Part shown: piece by piece, positions 30,201-42,794 of the stretch | Layout of the letters: every line of letters begins with the position of its first letter | How positions within the stretch are numbered: position 1 is the stretch's first letter | Assembly (NCBI GenBank): GCA_021018815.1 | Contig: JAITYX010000002.1 | Location: 13,609,001-13,673,000, forward strand | Direction of reading: 5' to 3' | Source: Talinum fruticosum | Lineage: Eukaryota > Streptophyta > Magnoliopsida > Caryophyllales > Talinaceae | DNA: 64,000 nucleotides | The notes under the pieces: model-generated | Told to the model about the DNA's origin: nothing | The model's input: the letters and a program-made list of their open reading frames with translations, nothing else | The model's database searches: none | Made by a program: the position numbers and the translations under genes

Positions 30201-32462
30201 TTTTGTGCTGTTAAACTTGCGGAGGGAGGGCTGGTTTGCCATGAAGATTCCAAAGATGAAATTTCTTATGGCTTAACTGGCAGTGATGTGCCTTTTGATG
30301 GACAAGCATTTACTTGTAAAGATGAAACTGTCTACTTCTGGATGCCCTTGCTCTCAGGTTCCGTAGTTGAACTCACCCCTTTAAAAGAGATCATGCCAGT
30401 TTTATGCGATTTGCTTCCGTAGTTGTTGGAATCTGTGGTTTTGGCTTTATTTGATTGGTAAAGAATCCAGTATGGCATCCTAAGGTTCTCAGAATGAAAA
30501 CCATAGTAAAACATGCTTTGATCCTAACCAACAAAGGTTTCTTGAAAAATGTTAGTGAAAAGTGTTCAGTTGATGTTCCAAATGCTATTGGTGACACTTC
30601 TTTTTCTTTCCCTTGCGTTAAAAAAACTACAGGGTTATCAAAGTTGACTTCTGATCCAAGATCAGCCATCAGAAAAAGCTCTTTGGAAGTGTTATTTAAT
30701 ATTCTCAAGGATCATGGCAGCGTCTTTTCAAGGCCATTCTGGAATGACGTTCTCAACTTTGTTGTTTTCCCACTATTCAGTGATGGAGATAATAATGTCG
30801 TGAAGGAGATGAATGATAAACAAGCACCTCCGTCGCCCGTAGACTCATCTACTCCAGGAAGTGCCTTGGATTCCGAAAGTTCTTCAGTGGCAGCGGAGCA
30901 CCTGGTTGATCTTTTTGTTACTTTCTTCAGTGTGTTGAGGCCTCAACTACCTGGTGCTGTCTCAGCATTGACAGGTTTCTTTACCAGTCCTGGTCGTGGG
31001 CCTGCTAAGACTGGAGTAGGAGCATTGGTTCGTTTGACTAGTGAATTGGACAGCACGCTTTCTGAAGATGATTGGAGAGTTATTTTTATGGGCATAAAAG
31101 ATGCAGCTGCTTCAACCATTCCAGGATTTGTGAGGATCTTAACAACAATTGACAACATTGAAATTCCTGATGCCATGGATTTTGAAACGTCTTCTCAGCA
31201 AGAAATATCTAGCAATGATTTGGAGGATGATGACCTGCAAACTACAGCATATGTAGCGTCAAGAATGAAGACTCATATTGCTCTTCAGTTGGTCATCCTA
31301 CAGGTTCATCTATCTTGTTCCCTTCTGCTTTTCCCTATTAATCTGTGCCAATCAATTTTTAATAGCTGGTGCACAAATAGGAGATTTGGTTGTGATATTT
31401 CTGTTGAAGGAAGGTACATAGTGCTATTTTTAACGGTAACTTTCTTGCAGATGTTACCCCCACCCCACCCCAAACCCATAGCAGACAAAAAAAGGAAAAA
31501 GGATAAGTGGTTCTTTAAGAAAGCACCATAATCTTTTGTTTTTGATGTTGCTTGAGAGGGGTGATTTTTGCTGTGTATTACTACTTTAATTATTGTGTGG
31601 TAAATCCTATTAGTCATGCTAATTACAACTTCGGCATATTTGGTGCTTAGGGTAGCAAAGCATATTGACCTAATTCATCCTGGTTCCCCTTTGATGTTTC
31701 TTTATCCATGCATCCCAAAACAAAGATCATGTCAAAAATTGATTTCAATTAAATCTGCAGTCCTCAATTTGAGAATATGAGAAAGTCTTTGCAGTGTTAG
31801 ATATCATGTCGGGACAGGTTGCCAAAAATTAATGTTGTATGTTTTACGTAATGTTGTCTGGCAGCTTGTGACTGATCTTTACAAGGCGCACCATAAGCAC
31901 CTCTCAGTGGATAACATCAAGATCCTTATTGAAACGTTTTCATTGGTATCATCTCATGCCAACCAACTCAACTTCGAAATCCTCTTGCAGCGGAAACTGC
32001 AGATAGTATGCAATATTCTTCGCCTTCCTGCTCCCCCTGTTGTTCATTTTCAGAATGACTCTTATCTGTATTATCTAAATTTCCTTCAAAATCTGCTTTC
32101 CGAAAGAGCATCATCTGCAGAAGATTTTGGTTTTGAAACAGAGTTTGGGGCTGTTTGTGAGAAGATGTTTGTAATATACCTTGAATGTGCTGGGACACAC
32201 TCTAACCAGGAGAAGCCGGTACCTCACTGGATTCTTCCACTGCCGTCATTCAAAAGGAGGTACTGGAAGCTCGAACTTCTCTGGTTTTGTCAGCACTAAG
32301 AGCTTTGATTAACTCGGAGAAAAGACTATTTAAAAGGTACATTTCACAATTCTTTCCCCTGTTGATTGATCTTGTGAAAAGTGAACACAGTTCAGGGAAG
32401 TACTCTCTGCATTAAAAGACTTGTTTGAAACATGTATAGGTCCCACAATCATCGAATCATGA
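21255..32462 (+). CDS. BIG1: BIG1-like ARF guanine-nucleotide exchange factor (Sec7), 11 exons, four frame breaks
   Basis: Large brefeldin-A-inhibited ARF-GEF of the trans-Golgi/post-Golgi. Exons: 21255-22343, 23941-24258, 24927-25263, 25878-26300, 26654-26946, 27385-27658, 28164-28660, 28994-29315, 29997-30357, 30633-31303, 31865-32462. The N-terminus [20 protein letters not shown] is the BIG1-type DCB start. Exon 2 ends with the HUS box (NYDCD, about residue 460). Exons 4-5 encode the Sec7 domain (about residues 583-780) with the glutamic finger in [12 protein letters not shown] and the [16 protein letters not shown] motif. HDS repeats fill the C-terminal half. Intron 1 uses a GC donor (GAGAG|GCAAGT). 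Four one-base losses occur: C-run 21520-21522, AA 21655-21656, A-run 32252-32255, G-run 32395-32397. Restoring them gives 5187 bases and 1728 residues, and moves the stop to 32460-32462. Closest in memory to Arabidopsis BIG1 rather than BIG2/3/5. Confidence 0.93.
22344..23940 (+). other. GC-AG intron (BIG1 intron 1)
   Basis: The 1597-base first intron of the ARF-GEF gene begins GCAAGT after exon end GAGAG and ends TTGTTGCAG. The split codon AG|G joins to Arg, giving [17 protein letters not shown], as in the family. AG|GCAAGT is the known consensus of GC-AG introns. No usable GT donor gives the conserved reading. Confidence 0.8.
25811..25866. repeat. Short tandem duplication next to a Sec7-exon acceptor
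   Basis: A unit of about 24 bases (core CATTTTAGTAATAACATTCC) occurs twice in tandem, ending about 12 bases before the acceptor of BIG1 exon 4 at 25877. Each copy contains a possible TTTTAG acceptor-like site. Confidence 0.85.
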
Positions 32463-35400
32463 TTCATAGTTTATAGTTATTCTATTGGCACGATTATAAC
32501 TGATCTTTGACTGGCTATCCTGAGAGCTAGCCAAGAGGTCATGGATGCCAAATTTTTGTAGAATATATATCCAGGTTGTAGAATGTGTCACATATATAAA
32601 AGTGAAAAATGGTGGTTCTTTAACAGTGAATTTCAGCTGAAATTTACCTTGACAGTTCTTCCGGCTTGAGTTGGATGGTTGTCTTTTGCCTGAACTGTTT
32701 TTTTTTTTTAACTTGCATGTAAGTTCTTGCTGTTCGATGTATGCAGAAAAGAGTGTTTCAAACTTCAGTTTCAAAATATAGTTCTTTATTTTGTGATGCT
32801 ATAGTTTCAAGAGATAGTTATTACTTGATTCATCGTGTCACTAAATTTGAGCTATTGTTGGCCCCTAAGAGATAGAACTCTCCCATTACAAATTTTCACA
32901 TGACTCAAACTTGAGACTTTATTTAAGGGAAACAAATGTTGACCAGCGTAAGCCAACCTGTGTCGATAGTTCTATTATAAGTTCCGGCTTCCGAACCTAT
33001 GACAGGACTTTTCTTCTCTTTTATTTTTTTTTTGTTGGGGGGTTTGGGAGTTAGGTGGAAGAAGGAGGGGGTTTCGAATTATGACACAGAACAGGTGGGC
33101 AATTGGTGCTAATGAAGACAACCAATTCCGGATAGCTGCTGCGTTGTTCAAATGTGGACACATAAACTTTGGTGCTAATCTCAAAAACTTGAGTTCCAGA
33201 TTCTCTGTTCAGTGCAAGCAATTCAGTGTCTTAATGCATGGCATAATGCATTGTTACCATTCCAACAAGTGGTTGGTGGTCCAGACTATTACTGTTCAAC
33301 TTGGACCACCACCTACATCTCATCATGCAGCCAGTTCTCCCCTCCCCTCCCCTCCTTTGGCCACCTCCCACCCAGGTTTCAAAGAGAATTAAGGAGCCCA
33401 TTTCCCGTGAGTTGGGGGCTAGGGCTTAAGAAAAGAGCCAAACCCTACATTAATACTTGCACTTGAATGCTCAACCACTTGCCCAAATATTTATTTTTTT
33501 GAGTTTGACAAAGAGTACTCCTTACGGACAATAAAGCCCTCCAAACAAATGCATTTCCGATATTTGAACTTGTATTATCCTTCTACTAGAGCTATAGAGT
33601 CCCGCCTCAATTAACATTTAATTGGTCCAAGTATCTTTTTTTTAAAAAAAAATGATTTTGTATTACTTTTCAAATGTTTTTCTTTTTCCTTTTTGGTGGG
33701 ATAAATTTTTGAATATCTAAATGGCATTGATGAAGTTAGATTTAGCTCATTCCCCAATGGCCAGTACATATTGAAACTCAACTTGATCAAATTCTATTTT
33801 ATTGAGAAATACAGTATTAAACTTGACCAAATCCACGATGACTAAAATCTACACGAATCCGCTTAAAATTTTGATGAAGTTTTATAGATATAAAAATAGT
33901 ATCAAATGACGTGATAATATAACTACAAAACGAATAGACAAAGTTGATTATGATGAGGTTAGATTAGTAACATCATTATCCCACTAAACGTCATTAACGA
34001 AAGCGATGACATTAATTATGACTATTTTGTGATGTTCAAACACTAGACTTTTGCAACTACTTAAATTTAAATAATTAAATTATGACTATTAGTCGAATCA
34101 ATTACGACACGAGAATCTTAATAGTTATATATTTATGATGATGAGATGACGTAATGATCTTGAATTTCAAATTCAACACAAAACGATTACCAAATCAATA
34201 TATATGAAATCAGCTCCATCGGAAATTTAGCTAATATTGATTGCTAATTTGTAATTTAATTACAAAGCGTTGACTTCCATCTGCATGGGATTTTTTTCTT
34301 GTGTGAATCTGCATGGCATTGTTATTATTTTTATATATCGTATATATGCATGGGTTTCACAAGGAAAAACTCAAAATAAAAGCCGGAGATTTCCTGGAAA
34401 TATTTGACGTGTTGAAGGGGTAAGAGTACGCAAGGAGTGAAGAGAGAAGGAGAGAGATTATCATCGACGCAAAATATTTTTCTAGTATTTATTATTTTTC
34501 CCCTTGCTCATCTTATTTGCATGCTCAATAAATCTATATTATATTCCTCTTCATGTATATACTTGAATATAATTTTTCATCACAATAATTTGCTCGTGAT
34601 GCTATTTATAAAATAATTAAGGGGTATTTGGTTCACTAGATTATTTTTAGAAATTTGCGGGTTTTAATTTTTTTGTTAAATTTTATGTCAACCGTGTATT
34701 TATCTAATAAAATATATTTAGTCAGTCATGTGTAGTTCCTTCTTTGTAAATTTTGCGTTTACATCAAATTAACATGGTTGGATGCTCCAAAGCATATTTA
34801 TGACATCAGTTTCATTAAAATATAAGTCATCTTCTTTTTCGTATCTATTTTTTTGACGAGGTGTATGAACTTATCTAATAAGATTTATAGTATGACATAC
34901 AGATTACATATTTAAAAAACGTATATAAATTTTATAAATTTTACCGATTGGAGGATAAGTATGAATAGTTACAGTACTATTCTTTTGATTATGAACAAGA
35001 TTTGGTTACAATAATTAGTCGGTAACATTAATGTTCATAATTTATTTCTTATAGTTGGAAACGGATTTGATGTGATGCAAATTAGCGAGACATATTCCAT
35101 CCAATCAGATAAGCGGATATGTTTTCCATCTTATCATGGTTACCCAATCTTTACAGAGTCAAGGGTCTCTCAAAAAAACCATCAACAAATTTATATAAAA
35201 TAATCCTTATTATATTAATGGATAATAATCAATTACTGTTAAATTTTTTTCTAAAAAAACAGTTTTAAATCTTTAACTATTTTTTGTCACATAAATTTTT
35301 CAAGATAATATTAGAGCTTTTGTAAATAATAAGTTTGAAATAATACAAGTCTTAATGATATCTATACTTCGAGTGTAGAATTATTTATTATGCTTCTAAC

Positions 35401-37365
35401 CATTAGAACTCTTAATCAAGCTAGTTTATGGCACCTACTTAAAGTTCAAAATTTAAAATCCTTATTTTTTTAATTTTAATACTTTTATCATTTATTTAAC
35501 TGAAGTCGAATTATTATTGATTTATAAAAAATAAAACTCTCTATAAGTCTCAAACTTGAGACTCTATTTAAGAAAAATAATAGTATTATCAAATAAATTA
35601 GAGATGTCTCCATTTAAATATAATTTAAACTCAATTTTTGGGGGAAAAAAATATAACTTTATCAATGCAAGTATTAATTATAATTTATTATCTTCAACTT
35701 ATCGTAAATACTTATTATAAATACCGCTAAACTCGTCAACAACACAAAAAGAGGTGCATGGGAATTAAGAGGTTATATGTACCATGCAAAATGTATCAAA
35801 AAAATTATGGATATTTGGCCTTGCCATTTCACCATATCTATTAATGAAATTAATTCCAAATGAAAAGGACATAAGCGACACGTGCTACAAAAGTGTTTGG
35901 TTTTTTCCTTTAATTAATTTCATCTACAAAACAAAACAAGGGATCCGGAAAATAAAATAAATAAATAAAGATGGAAAAAAACACAAGAAATATCTATTGC
36001 ACTTATAAATTATAATTCTCACGACATTTTGCATTGTAAATATAATTTTGTATACGCGTGGACTAATTTTAGAAACCATCCTAATAAAATGGTTGTAAAA
36101 TTTTCCTCTCCATCACTGATTAATTATTTTATTTTGGTGCTAATTAATTGTAAATTTTTTTATAAATAGGTTAGGGGATTATATTATATTCGAATCAATG
36201 TACGAGGACATATTTTTCAATGCTCGAGACCGTACAACTATTTTCTATTGGCTAATAGGTTAACAGTGGACAACATAACTAAATTTAAGTTAATCTAAAG
36301 TAGGAGTTAAAGTATGAACAGAATTTGCTAATAAAATTTTATTTTAATGATTAAAATGGGGCCTAAATATATTAAATTTTAGGTGTAAATATTATTTCAT
36401 TTTGAAACATGTAAACTTTATATCTCATATAAATGAAAAATATTTGTTATGTCTCATTGAAGTTCAAAATTTGGATAAAAGATGGTATATTTTGAACATC
36501 ATTTTTTGGGAAAAAATTATTAGTATAATATTTATAAAATATTGTAAAAATACTTTATATTCTTAATTTTAAAAGTATTTAATATTTATAGACCAATATT
36601 ATGAAAGTTTTAGCATGCAAGAGTTCTTTTATGTTTTTTCTCATATCTTTTTATAAATTATTAAGTGTTTTTCTTTTTATAAATTTTTGATAACGGATCA
36701 CAACTAGGTCTTATTTAGTAAATCTCTATTGTATCGAAACTTTAGCTTAATCTTTCGATGAATTAATTATTTAAAAAGGTTTAATTATACGGAACGTGAA
36801 TGGAAAGGCTCCTTCTATTATCAACCTAAAAATTTATTATATATGGTACATTCATAAGATAACAAAAATGACTTTCTCCAAGGGAGGTAGAGCGGAAAAA
36901 AAAAACAATAATAACAATTACAACTTATAAAAAATATATGTAAAAAGAAAAAAATAATAAAAACATATAAATGTAGAAAAAGAATATATTATTATTATTA
37001 TTATTATCATTATCGTTTATGAAAAATTATACGAAGAAAATTTTACAATCATGTTATGTCATTTTTATATTTTAATTTATACGAAACAATTTCGATGTAA
37101 TTTTTAAACAAACATAAATATATAAAAATATTAACAATGTCAATGAAGTGGCCGAAACATAATAATCGCCACATTTTTCTTGCTTTGATTTATATCCCCT
37201 TTTTCCCGCCCCGCTATAAAATATATGTTCAATCCATTTTGTTTTTAAATAAATAATACCAATTTTTTTAATAAAAAGAAGAAAATAGTTTGTTATTGTT
37301 TCCATTCTAATTTCAGGCACCTTATTTCTCTCCAAGCACGACAAAATTTTACTGTCTTTTCCCTT

Positions 37366-37369
<4 letters not shown>

Positions 37370-37461
<92 letters not shown>
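37370..37461. repeat. (TA)n microsatellite, about 46 units
   Basis: Uninterrupted alternating TA seen directly. A self-complementary tract of this length can extrude a cruciform and is a likely site of length error in the assembly. Confidence 0.95.
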
Positions 37462-37464
<3 letters not shown>

Positions 37465-37734
37465 GCTGTACTAATTTTAACACTAATGTTAAACCATTTT
37501 ATCTTAAGTGAAATGTTTAGTTACAAAAAAAAGCATCAAATGGCTAATTAACAGGTGAATTTTAAAATTTGTTGAAAATAAATTAATAAAAATTTATTAA
37601 TTGACAATTGTCAATGAAATAAAAAATTTACTAAAATGATTAATTTGTATTCTAAAATTTATAATATCAATGGAAACAATCCCCTCATTAATTTAAAGTA
37701 TATTTGGTAAAATAATTATTTTACTAACGAGTAA

Positions 37735-38009
37735 CTACCTCTGTTTCACAATAATTGTTGTTTTTGAGTTGTGAGGAAATATCAACGAAATACAAAATTC
37801 ATGACAAAAATTTGTGTTGAAAGACTAAATTGCTGCAAAATTTTGTTGGAAATAAAAAGGTCAATGAAAAATGCAAAGAGAAAAAACGATTAATAAATAT
37901 AAAATTTATAAATTAGTCATTAATATGTAATTTGTAAGATTATAAAATGACAAATATTTTAAAATAAAAAAAGTTAGTTAAAATGATAAATATTGTGAAA
38001 TTAAAGGAG
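37735..38009. mobile_element. Degenerate Stowaway-type MITE copy
   Basis: The left end CTACCTCTGTTTCACAATAA and the right end, in reverse, CTCCTTTAATTTCACAATAT are imperfect inverted repeats. The interior (AATACAAAATTCATGACAAA, then AATGACAAATATTT) matches the 14642-14922 element in the same orientation, with drift. Confidence 0.65.
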
Positions 38010-38925
38010 TAAGTCATGAGTTAATCGATAGATGTTTTAATAATAGATAATAACTAATATAATTAAGATATTAGCTTATAATTGTTGAGCCAAGTAGACG
38101 AAGAGAAACTGTTGAGCAAACTTGTATGTTAAACTATTATTATAAATGATTTAATTATTTTATGAAATATAAATTAAGTGAACTGAAAAATATAAAACGC
38201 TATTTTCTAGAAAGTGAGAAACTAATTTTATTCCTTTTTCAATTAAAAAATATTACTTGAAATGAAAAACTAGTTTAAAACTATTTCTTATTAAAAAAAT
38301 ACATTTTTTTTTGGTGTCGATTAGGGAGAATATATATAAATCAACGATCAAGGTGAAATAGGAGTCATCCAAAGCAATATTGAAATTAATATTTTTTAAA
38401 ATACAAATATTTAAATAGTTAAGATTAATATTTTTCAATGTGTAGTAGTTGCTCAACTAGTACCAAATTATTTTTCGATGGTTAAACTACCTCATAAAAC
38501 TTAAAAAGTAAAATAAAATAATAATTTAATAATATAAAAAAGACGTATAATTACCGAGTGCTTTAATTTTAAGATTTTAAATTTATGAGCTACCAACTTA
38601 TTTTTAGATCATTAATCAAGTTAAAGGGTATTTATTTTATTTTTAAAGTTGAGTGGTAGTTTTTTAATTTTTAATAAAAATTGAGGGATAATTTATTTTC
38701 AGACTCCTCTAGTCTAATATTAAATGAAATTTCAGTACGAAATACGGGAGCTTTATTTACTTTATTTTTAGAGTGATAATTTTTTTTTATTTTGGGTAAA
38801 AGTTGAGGGGCAATTTATGCGCGCCTAATATTAAATTTCAGAAACTGACGCGTGCTGAAAGAGAACTATGTATAAAAAAAACAGCTAGTAGAACACCTGA
38901 GAGTAATTTGGAATCTCCGGAAGCC

Positions 38926-38932
38926 TATAAAT
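38926..38932 (+). promoter_or_regulatory. Probable TATA box of HMG-CoA reductase
   Basis: TATAAAT in the context GCCTATAAATGCTC, about 150 bases upstream of the start codon at 39079. That spacing would leave a leader of roughly 120 bases. Inferred from sequence and position only. Confidence 0.5.
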
Positions 38933-39078
38933 GCTCACGAAAATTCAACTAAAATTATAGACAAAAAAAAAAAAACAAAAGAAAAATTCAAAAAGAAAAT
39001 TTAATTCCAACAACCAACACCTCCTGCATTTTCTCTCTCCCTCTCTCTCAATCAACCCCCGTGTTCGCAGTTCCGGCC

Positions 39079-42000
39079 ATGGACAGCCGGCGGCGACAAT
39101 CTCATGTGACTGAACCCCTGCCGCCGGCGCCGATAAAGTCGTGTCTTCGGAAAAAGGTAACCGGCGCCGACGACGTCGAATCACCGAGGGCCTCCGACGC
39201 CTTGCCGCTGCCTCTGTACCTGACGAACGGAGTTTTCCTCGCACTATTCTTCTCCGTAGTGTACTTCCTTCTTCAGAGGTGGAGAGAGAAGATTCGAAAC
39301 TCCACTCCTCTCCACGTCGTTTCTCTCTCTGAGATCGCCGCCATTGTCGCCTTCCTCGCCTCCTTCATCTACCTCCTCGGCTTCTTCGGCATCGACTTCG
39401 TCCAGTCCGTCGTCTCTCCTCGCTCCTCCAATGTCTGGACCGACGACGAGGAGGAGGACGAAGAGGTCTCCAAAAATGTCGAACAACAGATCCTCAAGGA
39501 CGATAAACGCCCCCTTGCGGCGTCGCAATTCCTCTTCCGCCCAAAAAGGTGGAGATTCCTCCGCCAAAAACCCTAGATCTCACTCCAGAAGATTTGGAAG
39601 TTGTGGAATCCGTTGTGAACGGATCAGTCCCATCGTACTCCCTGGAAACGAAGCTCGGAGATTGCTTCCGCGCGGCGAAGATTCGGCGGGAGGCTCTCCA
39701 GAGGATGACTGGGAGGTCGATTTCGGAGCTTCCGCTCAACGGGTTCGACTACGATTCGATTCTGGGACAATGCTGTGAGATGCCGGTGGGTTTTGTGCAG
39801 ATTCCGGTGGGAATTGCAGGCCCACTGTTGCTCGACGGGAGGGAGTACTCGGTTCCGATGGCGACAACGGAAGGTTGCTTGGTTGCCAGCACTAACAGAG
39901 GGTGCAAGGCCATTCATTTGTCCGGTGGCGCTACCAGTGTGATCTTGAAGGACCAGATGACTCGAGCCCCTGTTGTCAGGTTTCAGTCGGCAAAACGGGC
40001 CGCTGAGCTCAAGTTCTACCTTGAAGATCCTGCTAATTTTGAGACCCTCGCTCTTGTCTTCAACAAGTACGTTTTCTAATCACTCTGGGATATTTCCAGT
40101 TGTTTTGTTTTCGATAATGTGAATGTTTGGAAGTTTGATGAGCCTAGAAATGTTTCATATTAGTGGCTCATGGAATTGGGGTTTAGGAAATTCTACCCTG
40201 ATGGAGATAGATGTGAATGTGGGTGATGCCTTGCCTATAATTGATGTTGATGTTTATGGGTTTTTTTTTTCTGTTTCTGGAATTATTGGAGTGACTTTGC
40301 ATTGTGGGGTGGTGTTATATAGGTCTAGCAGGTTTGCAAGGCTTCAGCAAATGAAGTGTGCGATTGCTGGGAAGAATCTGTACATCAGGTTTGCTTGTAG
40401 CACTGGTGATGCCATGGGGATGAACATGGTCTCCAAGGGTGTTCAAAATGTCATAGATTTCCTCGGAGGCGATTTTCCTGACATGGATGTTATTGGCATC
40501 TCTGGTAAGTTCGATTTAGTCTCTCTCTTTCTCTCTTTGGTTGTGATTGTTTACCTGCTTTTATTCTTAGCTTTAGTAGGGAAGGATTTTGAATCAGTAT
40601 TCTAACCCAGGCCCAAGAAAATGTAATTTCATTTTTAAGCATTTTGGTTTTCAGTGACCATGCATATCAATCAGCATTGTTTTGTGGACATTACTAAATG
40701 AAGCAACTTTTACCATATCTAGGAAACTACTGTTCTGATAAGAAGCCAGCTGCTGTGAACTGGATTGAAGGAAGGGGAAATCTGTGGTTTGCGAGGCTGT
40801 AATCAAGGAAGAAGTAGTGAAAAAGGTCCTTAAGACAGATGTCACGTCCCTTGTGGAGCTGAACATGCTTAAGAACCTTACCGGTTCCGCAGTTGCTGGA
40901 GCGCTTGGTGGCTTTAATGCACATGCTGCCAACATTGTTTCTGCAATCTACATAGCCACTGGGCAAGATCCAGCACAAAATGTGGAGAGCTCGCATTGCA
41001 TTACGATGATGGAAGCCATCAATGACGGGAAGGATCTGCATATCTCTGTCAGCATGCCTTCTATTGAGGTAATTTGGCAACTTACTGGTTCGTTTACCTA
41101 TGTTTTGAGTATGCAAAGCCAAGGTCTCACATCAGATGGTTTGTGTTGTTTACTTTCTTTTTTATTTTATGATTAACCTATTTGTCATGCCTGTCTTGAA
41201 TCTATTGATGATACACCCGGTCTGAAGTAGGAGTTGGAACATAGGAATTTGTAGGCAGCTGTAAAATCGCTGGAATGATTTTTGTAATCTTCTGGTTACA
41301 TTCTTGAAACCTACGATTTCGATAGATACTGGCCAATATGTAAAGTTTCAACTTGCAATACTCATAGAGGTCCCTGCCTCAACTCCCCCACCCCCAATCC
41401 CCTCTCCCAAAGGGGGGACAGGCATTAAAGCCTAGCGGGGTTCCATTTTGAAATTCCTTGATATTAGTACGACATCACTCCTTTATTCATGATAAGAACA
41501 TAGGGTTGGTGACTCGTTTGCTTAGCATAATATATAAATCATCTCATGTGAAGGCTGGTAACATTTGTCTGCCACTGGCATGCTTTGTGGTCCACCGTCC
41601 AAGGCTGGCTTGTCTTTAGATATGGCATGAACCAGTTTGTATACCGTGAGAAAATAGTCGTGCTGATATTTTATGTCATGCCTGGACATCATAGTGATAA
41701 AAGGAAACCGTCAAATAGGACTGTCATGCCAAATGTCTGATATCATTTAAGGGCTTTTGTCCTTCATTATTCTCAAGCCAACTTTTTGTTCGTGATATTT
41801 GTCGGCAATTGATACCTTGGAGCTTCTTATGTATCATTGTAACATTATATTCTGATTCCAACGTTCTGTCTGTATTAGGTTGGAACAGTTGGAGGTGGTA
41901 CCCAACTAGCTTCTCAATCAGCATGTCTGAATCTACTTGGAGTGAAGGGTGCAAATAAGGAGTGCGCTGGTGGAAATGCTAGACTGTTGGCCACCATTGT

Positions 42001-42121
42001 TGCTGGCTCTGTTCTTGCCGGGGAGCTATCTTTGATGTCAGCGATTGCTGCCGGGCAACTTGTAAAAAGCCACATGAAATATAATCGATCAAGCCGAGGT
42101 ATGTCCAAGCCTTCCTCCTAG
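39079..42121 (+). CDS. HMGR: 3-hydroxy-3-methylglutaryl-CoA reductase, four exons, two frame breaks
   Basis: ER-bound enzyme that reduces HMG-CoA to mevalonate with NADPH, the rate-limiting step of the cytosolic isoprenoid pathway. Exons: 39079-40066, 40323-40504, 40723-41068, 41879-42121. Two membrane helices lie at about residues 46-65 and 84-108, followed by an acidic linker. Catalytic-domain signatures are [27 protein letters not shown] (catalytic Glu), GDAMGMNM (cofactor binding), [10 protein letters not shown] (Lys), [13 protein letters not shown] (Asp), GTVGGGT, and [13 protein letters not shown] (His) near the C-terminus. Two single-base losses break the frame: the A-run at 39543-39547 (CCAAAAAGGTGG, expected Pro-Lys-Lys-Val) and the A-run at 40778-40780 (expected Arg-Gly-Lys-Ser). 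Restoring both gives 1761 bases and 586 residues, normal for plant HMGR. The start at 39079 precedes the conserved N-terminus; a GTG 18 bases upstream is ignored. Plant HMGRs are multigene; the paralogue number is not assigned. Confidence 0.95.
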
Positions 42122-42745
42122 TAAAGGAAGGGAAAGGTTGTTTTCATGCAGTGGGAACACCCTACCTCCTAGTAAAGGAAGGACAGGAAACGAGACCCGA
42201 TTTAATGGATGAAATGAGACAAGGGAGAGAGAACGTGGGTTAGGAAGCTAGTTGAAAGTCGATTAGCAATCCTTCTAGTAGAATTTCAATGGCGTTAAAC
42301 CCCCCCAAAACCCTCAATCAGATGTTTTTTTCTTCTACCTTTATGTAGGTTTGTGTAAAACGGGGAGAAGGGATGTCAATCTGTTTGTTTGGTTGTCTTT
42401 TTCTGGTTCGTAACAGATTATGCAAAGTGCATCGTCTATGTTTCACCTACCTTCAGTTTCCAGCGATTCAGAAATAAAGTTAAATGTCTATAATTGATTT
42501 ATGATCGTCCTTATTTTTGCTATTGAGAATCTTTCTTGTTCCTGATTGTTGAAATTATACTCAAAATACATGCAAATTTTTATATCCATCCGGTGACACG
42601 TTGTTATATTAAGCGTACTAAAATTCCTCCTATTTTTCTTTTCGTCTATTTGGTCACATATATCCCGAAAGCATATATTCTCGAGTATATAATTGACATT
42701 CTTTAAAATCGATGAGATGTTACTTCAACCTCCCCCTCCTTGACA

Positions 42746-42794
42746 AGGTTTTACAACAATCACCATCCAAGGTTTTACAACAATCACCATCCAA
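42746..42794. repeat. Tandem duplication of a ~25-base unit
   Basis: The unit with core AAGGTTTTACAACAATCACC is present twice in direct tandem, in the 3' flank of HMGR. Seen directly. Confidence 0.9.

Larger units (their letters stand above)
32463..39078. other. Long AT-rich intergenic spacer between BIG1 and HMG-CoA reductase
   Basis: No gene is supported in 6.6 kb. The first kilobase is BIG1 3' flank, with a short C-rich stretch at about 33,337-33,365. Positions 33,500-38,900 are strongly AT-rich with many stops in all frames. They contain a (TA)n array at about 37370-37461 and a Stowaway-like copy at about 37735-38009. The final 150 bases hold the HMGR TATA box and leader. Confidence 0.55.

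Noticed and set aside
31431..31531. Extra exon in BIG1 intron 10 (reads [18 protein letters not shown])
   Set aside because: C-rich low-complexity stretch; the conserved reading joins 31303 directly to 31865 (LQ then [12 protein letters not shown]).
33081..33466. Possible small gene after BIG1
   Set aside because: Two short overlapping frames, no motif, C-rich simple sequence; more likely BIG1 3' flank.
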